Shown here: in pieces, positions 7,478-16,009 of the stretch
Layout: every line of letters begins with the position of its first letter
How positions within the stretch are numbered: position 1 is the first letter of the stretch
NCBI GenBank assembly: GCA_003223595.1
Contig: QHVR01000405.1
Span: forward strand, 23,822 to 49,628
Reading direction: 5' to 3'
Source of the DNA: Acidobacteriota bacterium
GTDB taxonomy: Bacteria > Acidobacteriota > Terriglobia > Terriglobales > Acidobacteriaceae
Length of the DNA: 25,807 nt
Translations under genes and position numbers: made by a program
Notes under the pieces: generated by a model
What the model was told of the DNA's origin: nothing
Database searches by the model: none
What the model saw: the letters and a program-made list of their open reading frames with translations, nothing else

Positions 7478-9847
7478 ATGTCCCGTTCCTGGCGGCGCAG
7501 GTTCGATCGTCTCAAAGCGATGAGCGGCCACGAACTATTTCTTCGTTCGCGGCAGTATGTAACCGCACGCACAGATCTTGTCAAATTTCGCTCAGGGAAC
7601 AATTTCGCATGTGGCCCTTCCACCGAATTCACGACCGCTCTGGGCCACTTTTATTTCTCGCCTGAGCAATTGCCGGAATTGATCGAGGCTCTGAAGAACA
7701 TTCTCCCGAGCTCAGTTGAGGAAACTATTGTTCGAGCGGAAAGCATTTGCGCCCACCGTTTCGATCTGCTCGGTTATACGGATCTCGACTACGGCGCGGA
7801 AATCGACTGGCACTGCGACATTGTGCACGGTAAGCAAGCTCCTCGCAAACCGTGGTTCAAGGTCCGATATCTCGATTTCGAAGAAGTCGGGGATTCCAAG
7901 ATTACCTGGGAGTTGAACCGGCACCAGCATTTTGTCACGCTGGCCAAAGCCTACCGCATCACGGGTGAGGCGCGATTCGCCCATGAAATGTTCATTCAGT
8001 GGAAGCACTGGCACAAGCAAAATCCATATCCTATCGGAATTAATTGGGCAAGCAGCCTCGAGGTGGCCTTCCGCAGCCTCTCATGGATCTGGACCTTCTT
8101 TCTTCTGCAGGACACGGAGTTGTTCAGGCCGGATTTGCGCTCGCAGTGGCTGGCTGCCCTCGAATTGAGTGGCAGGCATGTCGAGAACTATCTCTCCACA
8201 TATTTCTCGCCCAACACGCATCTGCTTGGAGAGGCGCTGGCACTGTTCTCAGTCGGTGTTCTTTTTCCAGGCTTGCCTTTGGCTTCGCGATGGAGGCGGC
8301 GAGGTTGGAATATTCTTGAAAAGGAGTCCGCAAAACAGGTCCGCAGCGACGGTTTCTATTTCGAACAATCCACGTATTATCACGTTTATGCCCTGGACAT
8401 GTTTTTGCATGCTCGAATTCTTGCCGAGCTCAACGGCATGCCGGTTCCGGACAGTTTCGATGAAACATTGCAGCGGATGCTGAATGCTCTGCTGCTGCTG
8501 GGGCGTGCCGGGGTCGCACCCAACTTCGGTGACGATGACGGCGGAAGGCTGTTCGCGCCGCAGCGTAACCGGGCTGAGCACATGCTGGATCCACTCAGTA
8601 CGGGAGCGATCCTTTACCAGCGCGGGGATTTCAAGTTTCTAGCGGGCAATCCCCGGGAAGAGACGCTTTGGCTCATGGGAATGAAGGGCCTCGCCAAATT
8701 CGACGCGCTGCCCATGACCGAGCCGACGGGAATTTCGACAGGCCTGCCCGACGCAGGGTTTTACATGTTGGGGGATGAGGATCACGGGCAGCAACTGACG
8801 ATTGACGCCGGGCCCCTCGGATCAGCCAATGGAGGGCATGGCCATGCTGATGCGCTCAGCATTGTGCTTGTGAGAAATGGGACAAGTCTTTTGATTGATC
8901 CCGGCACATTTGAATACATTGATCGCAGCGGTGAACGTGCGCGCTTACGCGGGACTGGCGCGCATAACACATTACAGATTGATGCCATCGACCAGGCTCA
9001 GAGCACCGGGCCGTTCTCCTGGAAGAGTCAGCCGCGCGTTGCTGTCGAGAAGTGGATTACAGGTAAAGAATTCAATTTATTCCAGGCGACTCACGATGGC
9101 TACTCTCCGCTGATGCATCACCGCTGCGTATTTCACAGAAAGGGTTGTTTCTGGTTTGTGCGGGATCTGGTTGAGGGTGCGGGTCGGCATCAAGTGGATA
9201 TTGCATGGCATCTCGGTTCTTCACTGCTGCCTGCAAACACCAAGGAGATCGTGTTCGCTAACCAATTGGATGCACTTGCCCTGGTTACCGCCGAAAATCA
9301 TGGTTGGTCGCAAAGTGTGCGCCGGGATCACTGGTCCCCGGTGTATGGCCAGCGAGAGTGGGCCAGCGTGGTGAATTTCGGAACGGTCGTTGATCTTCCC
9401 GCAGACTTCGCGACAATTCTTGTGGCGTCTGACAGTTCCGAAGAAGATTTCGGACGGCTTGTGAGATCGAACGACGCTATCCCCAATGAGGTATGCGCGT
9501 TTCAGTATTCCACCATCGTGCGGGACGACCAGTTTTTCTTTGCTGGGTTAACAGGCGCATGGAAAGCGGGCACGTGGGCCAGTGATGCCGATTTTCTCTA
9601 TTGGTCGCAAGACCGCAAAACTGGAAAGTTCGTGCTGGTTGTGTGCAACTGTTCCTATGTGGATGCGAATGGGCATCGGGTCCTCACTTTCAGTCATCAA
9701 GTGAGATATTCTGAAGTGGTGGGTTCTGGGTCGCAAGTGCAGATCTTTCCTTCGTCAGAGGATCTGGATCAGCAGTCGCTTGTTCGCGTCTTCACAGAAA
9801 GCGGCCTCCTTCTGCCGGGTAGCGAGTTGAAGGATACGGGTGTGTAA
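7478..9847 (+). CDS. Heparinase II/III family protein (putative uronate-polysaccharide lyase)
   Basis: 789-aa protein with the two-part heparinase II/III architecture: an N-terminal alpha/alpha toroid (~60-400) and a C-terminal beta-sandwich (~420-780). Family landmarks are WELNRHQHFVTLAKAY (~144-159), INWASSLEVAFRSLSWIW (~188-205), NTHLLGEALALF (~246-257), STYYHVYALDMF (~298-309, candidate catalytic Tyr), GGHGHADALS (~452-461) and GTGAHNTLQID (~492-502). Relatives cleave uronic-acid glycosidic bonds by beta-elimination (heparin, alginate). In synthesis loci they are thought to edit or clear polymer. No signal peptide is visible; the N-terminus is basic (SWRRRFDRL), so its location is uncertain. 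Its pairing with an AlgD-type gene makes a mannuronate-containing substrate attractive but unproven. The gene sits between the GT4 (2-bp gap) and the asparagine synthetase (2-bp gap). Confidence 0.9.
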   Translation: MSRSWRRRFDRLKAMSGHELFLRSRQYVTARTDLVKFRSGNNFACGPSTEFTTALGHFYFSPEQLPELIEALKNILPSSVEETIVRAESICAHRFDLLGYTDLDYGAEIDWHCDIVHGKQAPRKPWFKVRYLDFEEVGDSKITWELNRHQHFVTLAKAYRITGEARFAHEMFIQWKHWHKQNPYPIGINWASSLEVAFRSLSWIWTFFLLQDTELFRPDLRSQWLAALELSGRHVENYLSTYFSPNTHLLGEALALFSVGVLFPGLPLASRWRRRGWNILEKESAKQVRSDGFYFEQSTYYHVYALDMFLHARILAELNGMPVPDSFDETLQRMLNALLLLGRAGVAPNFGDDDGGRLFAPQRNRAEHMLDPLSTGAILYQRGDFKFLAGNPREETLWLMGMKGLAKFDALPMTEPTGISTGLPDAGFYMLGDEDHGQQLTIDAGPLGSANGGHGHADALSIVLVRNGTSLLIDPGTFEYIDRSGERARLRGTGAHNTLQIDAIDQAQSTGPFSWKSQPRVAVEKWITGKEFNLFQATHDGYSPLMHHRCVFHRKGCFWFVRDLVEGAGRHQVDIAWHLGSSLLPANTKEIVFANQLDALALVTAENHGWSQSVRRDHWSPVYGQREWASVVNFGTVVDLPADFATILVASDSSEEDFGRLVRSNDAIPNEVCAFQYSTIVRDDQFFFAGLTGAWKAGTWASDADFLYWSQDRKTGKFVLVVCNCSYVDANGHRVLTFSHQVRYSEVVGSGSQVQIFPSSEDLDQQSLVRVFTESGLLLPGSELKDTGV

Positions 9848-9849
9848 CC

Positions 9850-11793
9850 ATGTGTGGAATCTGTGGGATTTTCCTTTTCGATAAAATACAGCGCGTAAAT
9901 CGCGAAGTTCTGTCGGACATGAACCGCCAGATTGCGCACCGCGGGCCCGATGACGACGGCTTTTTTGTGGATGGCAATGTGGGTCTCGCGATGCGCAGGC
10001 TCAGCATCATCGACATCCGGACCGGCCACCAGCCTCTCAGCAATGAAGATGGCAGCATTTGGATTGTATTTAACGGCGAGATTTACAATCACGGCGAGCT
10101 TCGTAAGGACCTGGTTTCCCGCGGTCATCGTTATCGAACACAGAGCGATACAGAAACGATCGTTCATCTCTACGAAGAGTACGGTAAAAACTGCGTTCAA
10201 TATCTGCGTGGCATGTTTGCCTTCGCGATCTGGGATCGCAGTCGTCGTTCTCTGTTCATCGCCCGGGATCGTTTGGGAATCAAGCCGCTGTATTACCGTC
10301 ACCAGGACGACACATTTTTGTTCGGGTCCGAGATCAAGACGATCCTGAATTATCCTCACGTCAGGCCGGAATTCAACCGTGGCACGCTCGCTGAATATCT
10401 GGCATTCGGCTACATTGCTGGCGAAGAAACCATGTATGCCGGCATCAACAAATTGCTGCCTGGACATACCCTAATCCTCGAAGAAGACAAACGCGCGCTG
10501 CAAATTGAGCCCTACTGGGATCTCAACATCCAGTCGGACGACGGAAAGCGTCCGTACGAACACTACGTCTCTGAATATCGCGAACGACTCGAGGACTGCG
10601 TTTCCAGTCACTTGATGAGTGACGTTCCTTTAGGAGTTTTTCTCAGCGGCGGGCTGGATTCCAGTGCCGTCGCTGCACTCACGACCAAAATACGACAGGA
10701 ACCGATCCAGACCTTCTCGGTCGGATACGGGGAGCAAGAATTCAGCGAACTGCCTTATGCCCGCACGGTCGCCGAGCACTTACGCTCGCGGCATCACGAA
10801 ATTCATGTGAATTGGGGGGATTTCTTTCAGACGTTACCGCGTCTGATCTGGCACGAGGACGAACCTGTGGTGTGGCCTTCCAGTGTGGCGCTTTATTTCG
10901 TGGCCCGCCTCGCCCGGGAGCACGTCACCGTTGTGCTGACGGGTGAAGGAAGCGACGAAACCTTGGCCGGGTATACGCGCTATGCCTGGACTCTGCTGAA
11001 TTCACGGATGGATCGTGTGTACCGGAGCATGACCCCAGCCGGACTGCGGGCATTGCTGAGAAGTGCCATCGGGCTTACTCCCATTTCTGCCGCTTATAAA
11101 CGGAAGCTGGAGCACACGTTTCTGGGTCGCGACGGCGCGTCCTGGCCGTCTTTTTATTTTGATAATTTTTATTGCGCATTTTCAGCATCCGACCAGGACG
11201 AACTCCTTACTCCCGATGCGAAAGAATCAGCCGGTGATCCTTATGCCGGTTCCATGCACTACTGGAATGGTTCCAGCGGCGATCTGCTTCACCGCCTGCT
11301 TTATACCGATATCAAGACGTACCTGGTTGAGTTGCTGATGAAGCAGGACCAGATGAGCATGGCTGCTTCCATCGAAAGCCGTGTGCCCTTTCTTGACCAT
11401 GCGCTGGTCGAATTCACGGCCACAATTCCCGCAAAATATTCCACCAAAGGCATGGCGGGAAAATGCATTCTGAAGTCCGCCGTCGCGGATCTATTGCCTG
11501 AGGCAATCATGAGCCGCAAAAAGATGGGTTTTCCAACGCCTTGGGAATATTGGCTGAAGGGGCCGCAGTTGGAGGTTTTGGAGCAGCTCTTGTTGGAGCC
11601 TCGAACTCTGCAGCGTAGGCTCTTCCGGCAGGAGATTCTGCAGCGTCTTTTTGCCGAACACCGTTCTGGGGCTCGCGACCATGGGAGCCGCATCTGGCGC
11701 CTGCTAAATTTGGAATTGTGGCTGCGCGTTTGCGTGGACGGTGACAGTGGTGCTGGTTTCGTCGCTCAGACCAGCGCTGTTACGCATGAATGA
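9850..11793 (+). CDS. asnB: Asparagine synthetase (glutamine-hydrolysing), class II amidotransferase
   Basis: 647-aa two-domain amidotransferase. The ATG places the nucleophile Cys at position 2 (MCGICGIF), as required for class II glutaminases, with RGPDDDG (31-37) and NGEIYNH (~75-81) in the glutaminase domain. The synthetase domain has the PP-loop SGGLDSS at ~266-272 and GEGSDETLAGY further on, which bind ATP and aspartate in AsnB. It hydrolyses glutamine and passes ammonia to an activated carboxylate. AsnB-like proteins are recurrent in exopolysaccharide loci, where the acceptor may be a uronic acid rather than aspartate; that role is inferred. It starts 2 bp after the heparinase-like stop, and its 3' end overlaps the small ORF at 11786. 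Confidence 0.93.
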   Translation: MCGICGIFLFDKIQRVNREVLSDMNRQIAHRGPDDDGFFVDGNVGLAMRRLSIIDIRTGHQPLSNEDGSIWIVFNGEIYNHGELRKDLVSRGHRYRTQSDTETIVHLYEEYGKNCVQYLRGMFAFAIWDRSRRSLFIARDRLGIKPLYYRHQDDTFLFGSEIKTILNYPHVRPEFNRGTLAEYLAFGYIAGEETMYAGINKLLPGHTLILEEDKRALQIEPYWDLNIQSDDGKRPYEHYVSEYRERLEDCVSSHLMSDVPLGVFLSGGLDSSAVAALTTKIRQEPIQTFSVGYGEQEFSELPYARTVAEHLRSRHHEIHVNWGDFFQTLPRLIWHEDEPVVWPSSVALYFVARLAREHVTVVLTGEGSDETLAGYTRYAWTLLNSRMDRVYRSMTPAGLRALLRSAIGLTPISAAYKRKLEHTFLGRDGASWPSFYFDNFYCAFSASDQDELLTPDAKESAGDPYAGSMHYWNGSSGDLLHRLLYTDIKTYLVELLMKQDQMSMAASIESRVPFLDHALVEFTATIPAKYSTKGMAGKCILKSAVADLLPEAIMSRKKMGFPTPWEYWLKGPQLEVLEQLLLEPRTLQRRLFRQEILQRLFAEHRSGARDHGSRIWRLLNLELWLRVCVDGDSGAGFVAQTSAVTHE

Positions 11794-11956
11794 GTCAAGC
11801 AGAGCTTCCCATGTGTCGCGAATTCGGCGAGACCTGGCCCCCTTTGTCGAAGCGTGTTTTGCAGGCCGCGGCGACCGCGCATTCCTCTTTGATGATGAGA
11901 AGTTAAGGGAGAACGGCCGTTACGCGGGTTTGAAAAGGTTCCTCCAACCAATATGA
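11786..11956 (+). CDS. Small hypothetical ORF, overlapping both neighbours
   Basis: 56-aa ORF that fills the gap between asparagine synthetase and deacetylase almost exactly. Its ATG at 11786 lies inside the last codons of asnB, and its TGA (11954-11956) overlaps the deacetylase ATG (11953-11955) in an ATGA junction, the layout of translationally coupled genes. The product is soluble, charged and without membrane segment or known motif; it contains IRRDLAPFVEACFAGRGD and ends KRFLQPI. I do not recognise a family. It could be a degenerate remnant of a larger gene. A competing 38-codon frame starts at the ATGA at 11790 and stops near 11906. Confidence 0.45.
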   Translation: MNESSRASHVSRIRRDLAPFVEACFAGRGDRAFLFDDEKLRENGRYAGLKRFLQPI

Positions 11957-12945
11957 AGGATCTGATCAAGAGAACAATAGTGGGGAGCCGTCTGCTGCAG
12001 GCGGCTGGACGGTTGCGGGGCCCGAGTGCCGCCATTCTTATGTATCACTCCGTCATGGAGGATCCAGGCTCGCAGGAGGCCTATCTGGGAGAGATCATCC
12101 TTTCCCAGAAAGTGTTTCGGCAACAGATCGAATTACTCGCGCGGCGATTCCGTCCCACAAGCCTCGACCAGGTCGAGCGATTCATAAATGGGAAGGCGGA
12201 GATTCCTGATCGCGCCGTCGTGGTTACGTTTGATGACGGATACACCGACAACTATGAGATCGCTGCTCCAGTCTTGAACGAACTAGGGGTGCCGGCAACA
12301 TTTTATGCGACGGTGGAGTGCGTGGATCGCAGGATGCTGCCTTGGCCGGCGCGGCTACGATTTTGCTTTCGTAAAACGAAACAGAAAAGATGGACCGATT
12401 CTTCCGGCAAAGTTTGGCCGCTCTCCAACAAGCCCGAGCGGGAAGGGGCCTTCTTGCGCGCTTGCGACGAATGTTGCCAGCTGACTGGTGCGGTCCAGGA
12501 GAAGTATGTTGCCAGCGTGGCCAACGAACTTGATAACCAGGTACCTGTCGACTCGGGAGCCTTGATGATGAACTACGACCAGATGCGGGCGTTAGTGAGA
12601 CAGGGACACATCGTTGGTTCCCACACTCTGACACACCCCAACATGGCTTATGTAAATTCGGATGTCGCGCGGCATGAAATGATTGAGTCGAAGCGGCGCC
12701 TGGAGCAAGAACTCGGAAATCCAGTGCTGCATTTTGCCTATCCATGTCCAGCGTTATCTCCACACTGGACGGAGGGAACGGTTGCTGCCAGCCGCGAGAT
12801 CGGCTATGCAACCGCCGTGACTACAAATGGAGGACTGGCCCGCCAAGGTGACGACACGTTGCGACTTAAACGCATTGGCTCCAGGGAAACGGTAGAAGCG
12901 CTGCAATGGAGCCTGGAATGTGCTTTCGCTGGGCACCTAAGATAA
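11953..12945 (+). CDS. Polysaccharide deacetylase (NodB/CE4 family)
   Basis: 330-aa carbohydrate esterase 4 homologue. Motifs are ILMYHSV (~28-34), TFDDGYTDNY (92-101, catalytic/metal Asp pair), SHTLTHPNM with H224 and H228 as the HTxxH metal ligands, and FAYPCP, a variant of the usual YPxG motif. It is expected to deacetylate N-acetyl sugars in the polysaccharide or its lipid-linked repeat. No clear signal peptide is present, although residues 1-30 are basic then hydrophobic. The start overlaps the preceding small ORF by 4 bases. It is the last gene of the plus-strand unit and converges on the beta-helix operon. It is only a distant relative of the deacetylase at 1179: same motifs, different lengths. 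Confidence 0.9.
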   Translation: MKDLIKRTIVGSRLLQAAGRLRGPSAAILMYHSVMEDPGSQEAYLGEIILSQKVFRQQIELLARRFRPTSLDQVERFINGKAEIPDRAVVVTFDDGYTDNYEIAAPVLNELGVPATFYATVECVDRRMLPWPARLRFCFRKTKQKRWTDSSGKVWPLSNKPEREGAFLRACDECCQLTGAVQEKYVASVANELDNQVPVDSGALMMNYDQMRALVRQGHIVGSHTLTHPNMAYVNSDVARHEMIESKRRLEQELGNPVLHFAYPCPALSPHWTEGTVAASREIGYATAVTTNGGLARQGDDTLRLKRIGSRETVEALQWSLECAFAGHLR

Positions 12946-12963
12946 CGTAATCGGGCCAGAGCT

Positions 12964-12992
12964 GGCGGAGGCAGGAGAGCCTTGACTCCGCC
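12964..12992. terminator. Inverted repeat between convergent operons
   Basis: A 7-bp perfect inverted repeat (GGCGGAG at 12964-12970, CTCCGCC at 12986-12992, 15-nt loop) lies 19 bp after the deacetylase stop in the 96-bp convergent gap. Position suits a bidirectional terminator, but there is no T-tract on either side, so intrinsic termination is doubtful. Confidence 0.3.
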
Positions 12993-13041
12993 GACGAACG
13001 CTGCATTTCTGGCGCCACGATACCGGCGATGATCCTACTCG

Positions 13042-15498
13042 CTATTGCACTCCTGCAATGTTCGCGCTCAGTGTGGGGACGTCTGCGCCCAGAGAGGTTT
13101 GGTCTGGAATCCCCAATTGAGCATACGGGCTGGATGGGAGCAGTTGGTAGTTCCCGGCAATCCCCTTGTTGAAATTTGTGAATCCGAGCGCAGTCTCTCC
13201 ACTGGCAAAGAAATTTCCTCCCGGCCAAGGGCCTTGACTGCTCGGATAGCCAACGATGGCATTATTGGTGACCGAATACGAACTCCAGCATTGATTGAAT
13301 GTAGTCAAGGGTTGTCCGGACTTCGCACAAGCGCCCCTAGCACCGCCCATAGACCAGACGGAAGACTCACCTGCTATCGCAATGTTGTTGGTGAATACAA
13401 TGTTGAAGGGGAGCAAGCGATTACGCTCGTCCGCGCCGACAACCAGCAGGGTCTTTCGGGAATCGGTTAGCATAGTTACATGATTGATGGAGAGATTGTT
13501 CAACGGGGTATTCACTATGAAACCGCTGGTAATCTGGAAGCCAACGCCGTCGCCATTGTAAGCAGAAGCGTTCATATCTTCCACCGTCACATCATGAATA
13601 CTAATGCGCTCGCTAGCTAGAGAGTCTACCGTCTGACCGTTGGGAAACTGTTGTTGCGATGCGCAAATCTGAAACCCAGACCCAACGTGGCTGATTTTGT
13701 TATAGCGGATGGTGATGTCGCGAGCGGCTGCCCACGAACCCCGTGGCGTAAGCACAATGCCCCATCCCACCTGAGTAAAGCCTCCCCAACTATGCTCCAT
13801 CACGTTCCCTTCGAGCAGAACGCGCTCTGCATTCTTAATCTCGAACAAGTTCTTCGCGATGAACTTCGCGCCAATAAAATTCGGGCTTCCCGGCATCCAA
13901 GACAGTGGCTTGAACATGTGATTCCTTCGGATTTCAATATCGGCAGGCACGGTGGAACCACCCGCGCCGCCAAAAAGTACGTTTTCCGCGGCAGCTTCCA
14001 GGAAGTTATTTACGATTTTGTAAGTGCCGGTGGGCAGAAGACTGTTGCCGCCATTGATGGCCTGGGCGTCCGTGCACGAACCAGTCACTGCTATGCAATG
14101 AAAATCGTTGAGATATGAGTCGATCACGGCGACATTGGCACTATCCCCGAGGTAGACTCCACGCGTGGTCTCATCCAGCGCCGTGCCATGAATCCAGACC
14201 CGATCAAAGATCAGGTGATCAGCTGTCCCGACTACTTTGACGAGACCGTACACCAAGCCCGTACCCTGCTGACGAGTGATCTCCAGCCCGAGGACTCGAT
14301 AAAAGTTAGCTCCAGGAGCAACGGTAATGGCACCAGCGCCGTTTGCGATCTGGATTTTCGACAGGACACTTCGCGGGGCTGAGCAAGTGTAAGCCGGCCT
14401 ATTGGGCAGCGACGAAATCCCTGCGTAGCAAGGAGTGATCCGCGTGCCCTCGGGGGGCAAGCTGCTATCGGCTGCGCTGGTACGGAGAGTGATCCAGTGC
14501 TGCGCGTCGCAATTCTTCGCGGGGAGAGTTACTGGCCCCTTAAAGGTCGCCCCAGCTTGCAGTAGGATCACATCGCCGCATGCGGCATTCTCCAGCGCGC
14601 TATTGACGCTCCCACCCGCCAGCACCACTACCTTTTTGCCGCCCGACGGTGTGCTCGAAAGAGCGGTATAGATACACCTTTGCGGCAAGTTAGCCGGACC
14701 ATCAGTCGATCCAAAATGCGGCTGATCGCCAGAGCTGCAGTAGCGATTGTCGGCACCGGTGGGTAACGAAGGGGGCTGAGGCTGATGCGTAGGCGGCGGG
14801 GTTGACGCTGGCGGAGTAATTGTAATCGTGGCTGTTGCTTCTGTGTTTGGATCGGCCACACTCGTCGCCTTCACAACTGCAATTTGAGTCGTTGTCACTG
14901 AAGGCGCGGTGAAAAGTCCAGAACTCGAAATTTTCCCGAGAGTCGCTGTCCATTCGACAGCCGTGTCGCTAGTGCCGCGAAAGCTCGAGGTAAATTGTTC
15001 GCTCCGCCCAGAATGTAGAGTTGCGAAGGCGGGAGAAAGCGTGAGATTCACAATGGGAAAACGCCTTTGTGAACGCCCGACGGTTAACGAGAGCTGGCTT
15101 TCACCTCTCTTGCTCGCGAGGTCAGTTACAGAGACCACGAACGAGTACCTGCGAGCGGCAGTGGGCCGCCCTGAAATCGATCCGGTGTCTGCGTTCAAGG
15201 TAAGGCCGGGCGGTAGAGCCCCACCGGAGATTGCGAATCGATACGGAGCCGTGCCCCCGGTCACCGTAAGGGTGGTATTGTATGGACTTTCCAAGGTTGC
15301 GGAAGGCAAGCCGTTCGATATCGAAAGGGCGTGTGGCGCCGAACCTGTTGATTGAGAGTTGTTCGCGCCTTGTCCTAAAGGCGCACACGAAGCAGTGAGC
15401 ACTGCCATCAGAAGAACGATCGCCAACGTTGCGTGTTGTGTTCTTAAACGACAAGAAACAAGGGCTGGCCGTATGCAGTTTAGGGGGGTGGCTGTCAT
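13042..15498 (-). CDS. Secreted Ig-like + right-handed parallel beta-helix protein, probable lipoprotein
   Basis: 818-aa exported protein. A basic N-terminus and hydrophobic stretch (TLAIVLLMAVLTASC) end at C38, a loose lipobox, suggesting a lipid anchor. Next are a 'putative Ig' (He_PIG-like) domain (~57-140; motifs GTAPYRFAISGG, LPPGLTLN, GTxSGxP-like ISGRPTA), a second Ig/BIG2-like domain (~148-228; LSPAFATLHSG) and a Pro/Thr-rich linker (~229-247). The C-terminal ~570 residues are a beta-helix with repeated strand-turn units (NVAVIDSYLNDFHC, AENVLFGGAG, ADIEIRRNHMF, AERVLLEGNVMEHSW). Such folds occur in pectate/alginate lyases, C5-epimerases and polysaccharide-binding proteins; I see no specific catalytic signature. 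ATG 15498 is preferred over GTG 15507 because a GAGG precedes it by 8 bases. It is a paralogue of the neighbouring gene at 16010. Confidence 0.85.
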   Translation of the reverse strand: MTATPLNCIRPALVSCRLRTQHATLAIVLLMAVLTASCAPLGQGANNSQSTGSAPHALSISNGLPSATLESPYNTTLTVTGGTAPYRFAISGGALPPGLTLNADTGSISGRPTAARRYSFVVSVTDLASKRGESQLSLTVGRSQRRFPIVNLTLSPAFATLHSGRSEQFTSSFRGTSDTAVEWTATLGKISSSGLFTAPSVTTTQIAVVKATSVADPNTEATATITITPPASTPPPTHQPQPPSLPTGADNRYCSSGDQPHFGSTDGPANLPQRCIYTALSSTPSGGKKVVVLAGGSVNSALENAACGDVILLQAGATFKGPVTLPAKNCDAQHWITLRTSAADSSLPPEGTRITPCYAGISSLPNRPAYTCSAPRSVLSKIQIANGAGAITVAPGANFYRVLGLEITRQQGTGLVYGLVKVVGTADHLIFDRVWIHGTALDETTRGVYLGDSANVAVIDSYLNDFHCIAVTGSCTDAQAINGGNSLLPTGTYKIVNNFLEAAAENVLFGGAGGSTVPADIEIRRNHMFKPLSWMPGSPNFIGAKFIAKNLFEIKNAERVLLEGNVMEHSWGGFTQVGWGIVLTPRGSWAAARDITIRYNKISHVGSGFQICASQQQFPNGQTVDSLASERISIHDVTVEDMNASAYNGDGVGFQITSGFIVNTPLNNLSINHVTMLTDSRKTLLVVGADERNRLLPFNIVFTNNIAIAGESSVWSMGGARGACAKSGQPLTTFNQCWSSYSVTNNAIVGYPSSQGPWPGGNFFASGETALGFTNFNKGIAGNYQLLPSSPYAQLGIPDQTSLGADVPTLSANIAGVQ

Positions 15499-16009
15499 GA
15501 ACGACACCTCGTTATCGATTGATTGTCAGGATGTCTGGCGAGTCCTAAGGCGACTGTAAGACTGCGCCGGGAGAGGCGATAGATAACTAAGGGGATTGGT
15601 CTATTGGCGCAGTTACAGGCGGATGGCGATGTACGGAATCGGAGCGCGGAAAACTTTGGTACTTACTTCACAACGAGGAGCGACGGGATTCGCTATGGGT
15701 TTTGGAGCACCGGGGAGAGCCTCCGTCATGTCAAGTGGTCACTAGCTGGTAACATCCAACAATTTTGCAACAGAAAGTTGCTAGACCTCGGCAGCCGCCA
15801 ACATTGCATCCAGATTGGCGAAAGCGAAAATGCCGCTGCAAGCCGAAATAAGTGAAGCCCAGCTGAAGGGATTCCGTTTGTCAGCTCGCTTGTTAAATTC
15901 GTGCGATCAAGCTCGAAGACCTGAGACGAGAGGAGTGGAATTCGTGAAGGGTTCGAACACTTGCGGCGAAATGGATATCAGTTTCGGTGCGGAGAGTCGC
16001 CGCGACGAG
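15499..16009. other. Intergenic region between the two beta-helix genes
   Basis: About 510 bp without a supportable gene. No ORF here shows motifs or a convincing start, and the only short inverted repeat (GCAAC/GTTGC at 15767-15781) has no T-tract. The length contrasts with the overlapping genes upstream, so the downstream beta-helix gene may have its own promoter here. I could not pick out a clear promoter sequence. Confidence 0.5.
15507..15510 (-). promoter_or_regulatory. Shine-Dalgarno deciding the beta-helix start
   Basis: On the minus strand GAGG lies 8 bases before the ATG at 15498, favouring that codon over the in-frame GTG at 15507, which overlaps this site. Confidence 0.5.

Noticed and set aside
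11790..11906. 38-codon ORF starting at an ATGA overlap with the asnB stop
   Set aside because: The overlap is attractive, but it ends ~46 bp short of the deacetylase, whereas the frame from 11786 bridges both genes.
15767..15781. GCAAC/GTTGC hairpin as a terminator of the upstream beta-helix gene
   Set aside because: 5-bp stem with no T-run on the transcribed strand and ~230 bp from the stop codon.
15604..15855. 83-codon plus-strand ORF between the beta-helix genes
   Set aside because: Low-complexity composition, TTG-type start, no motif, and opposite to the surrounding operon.
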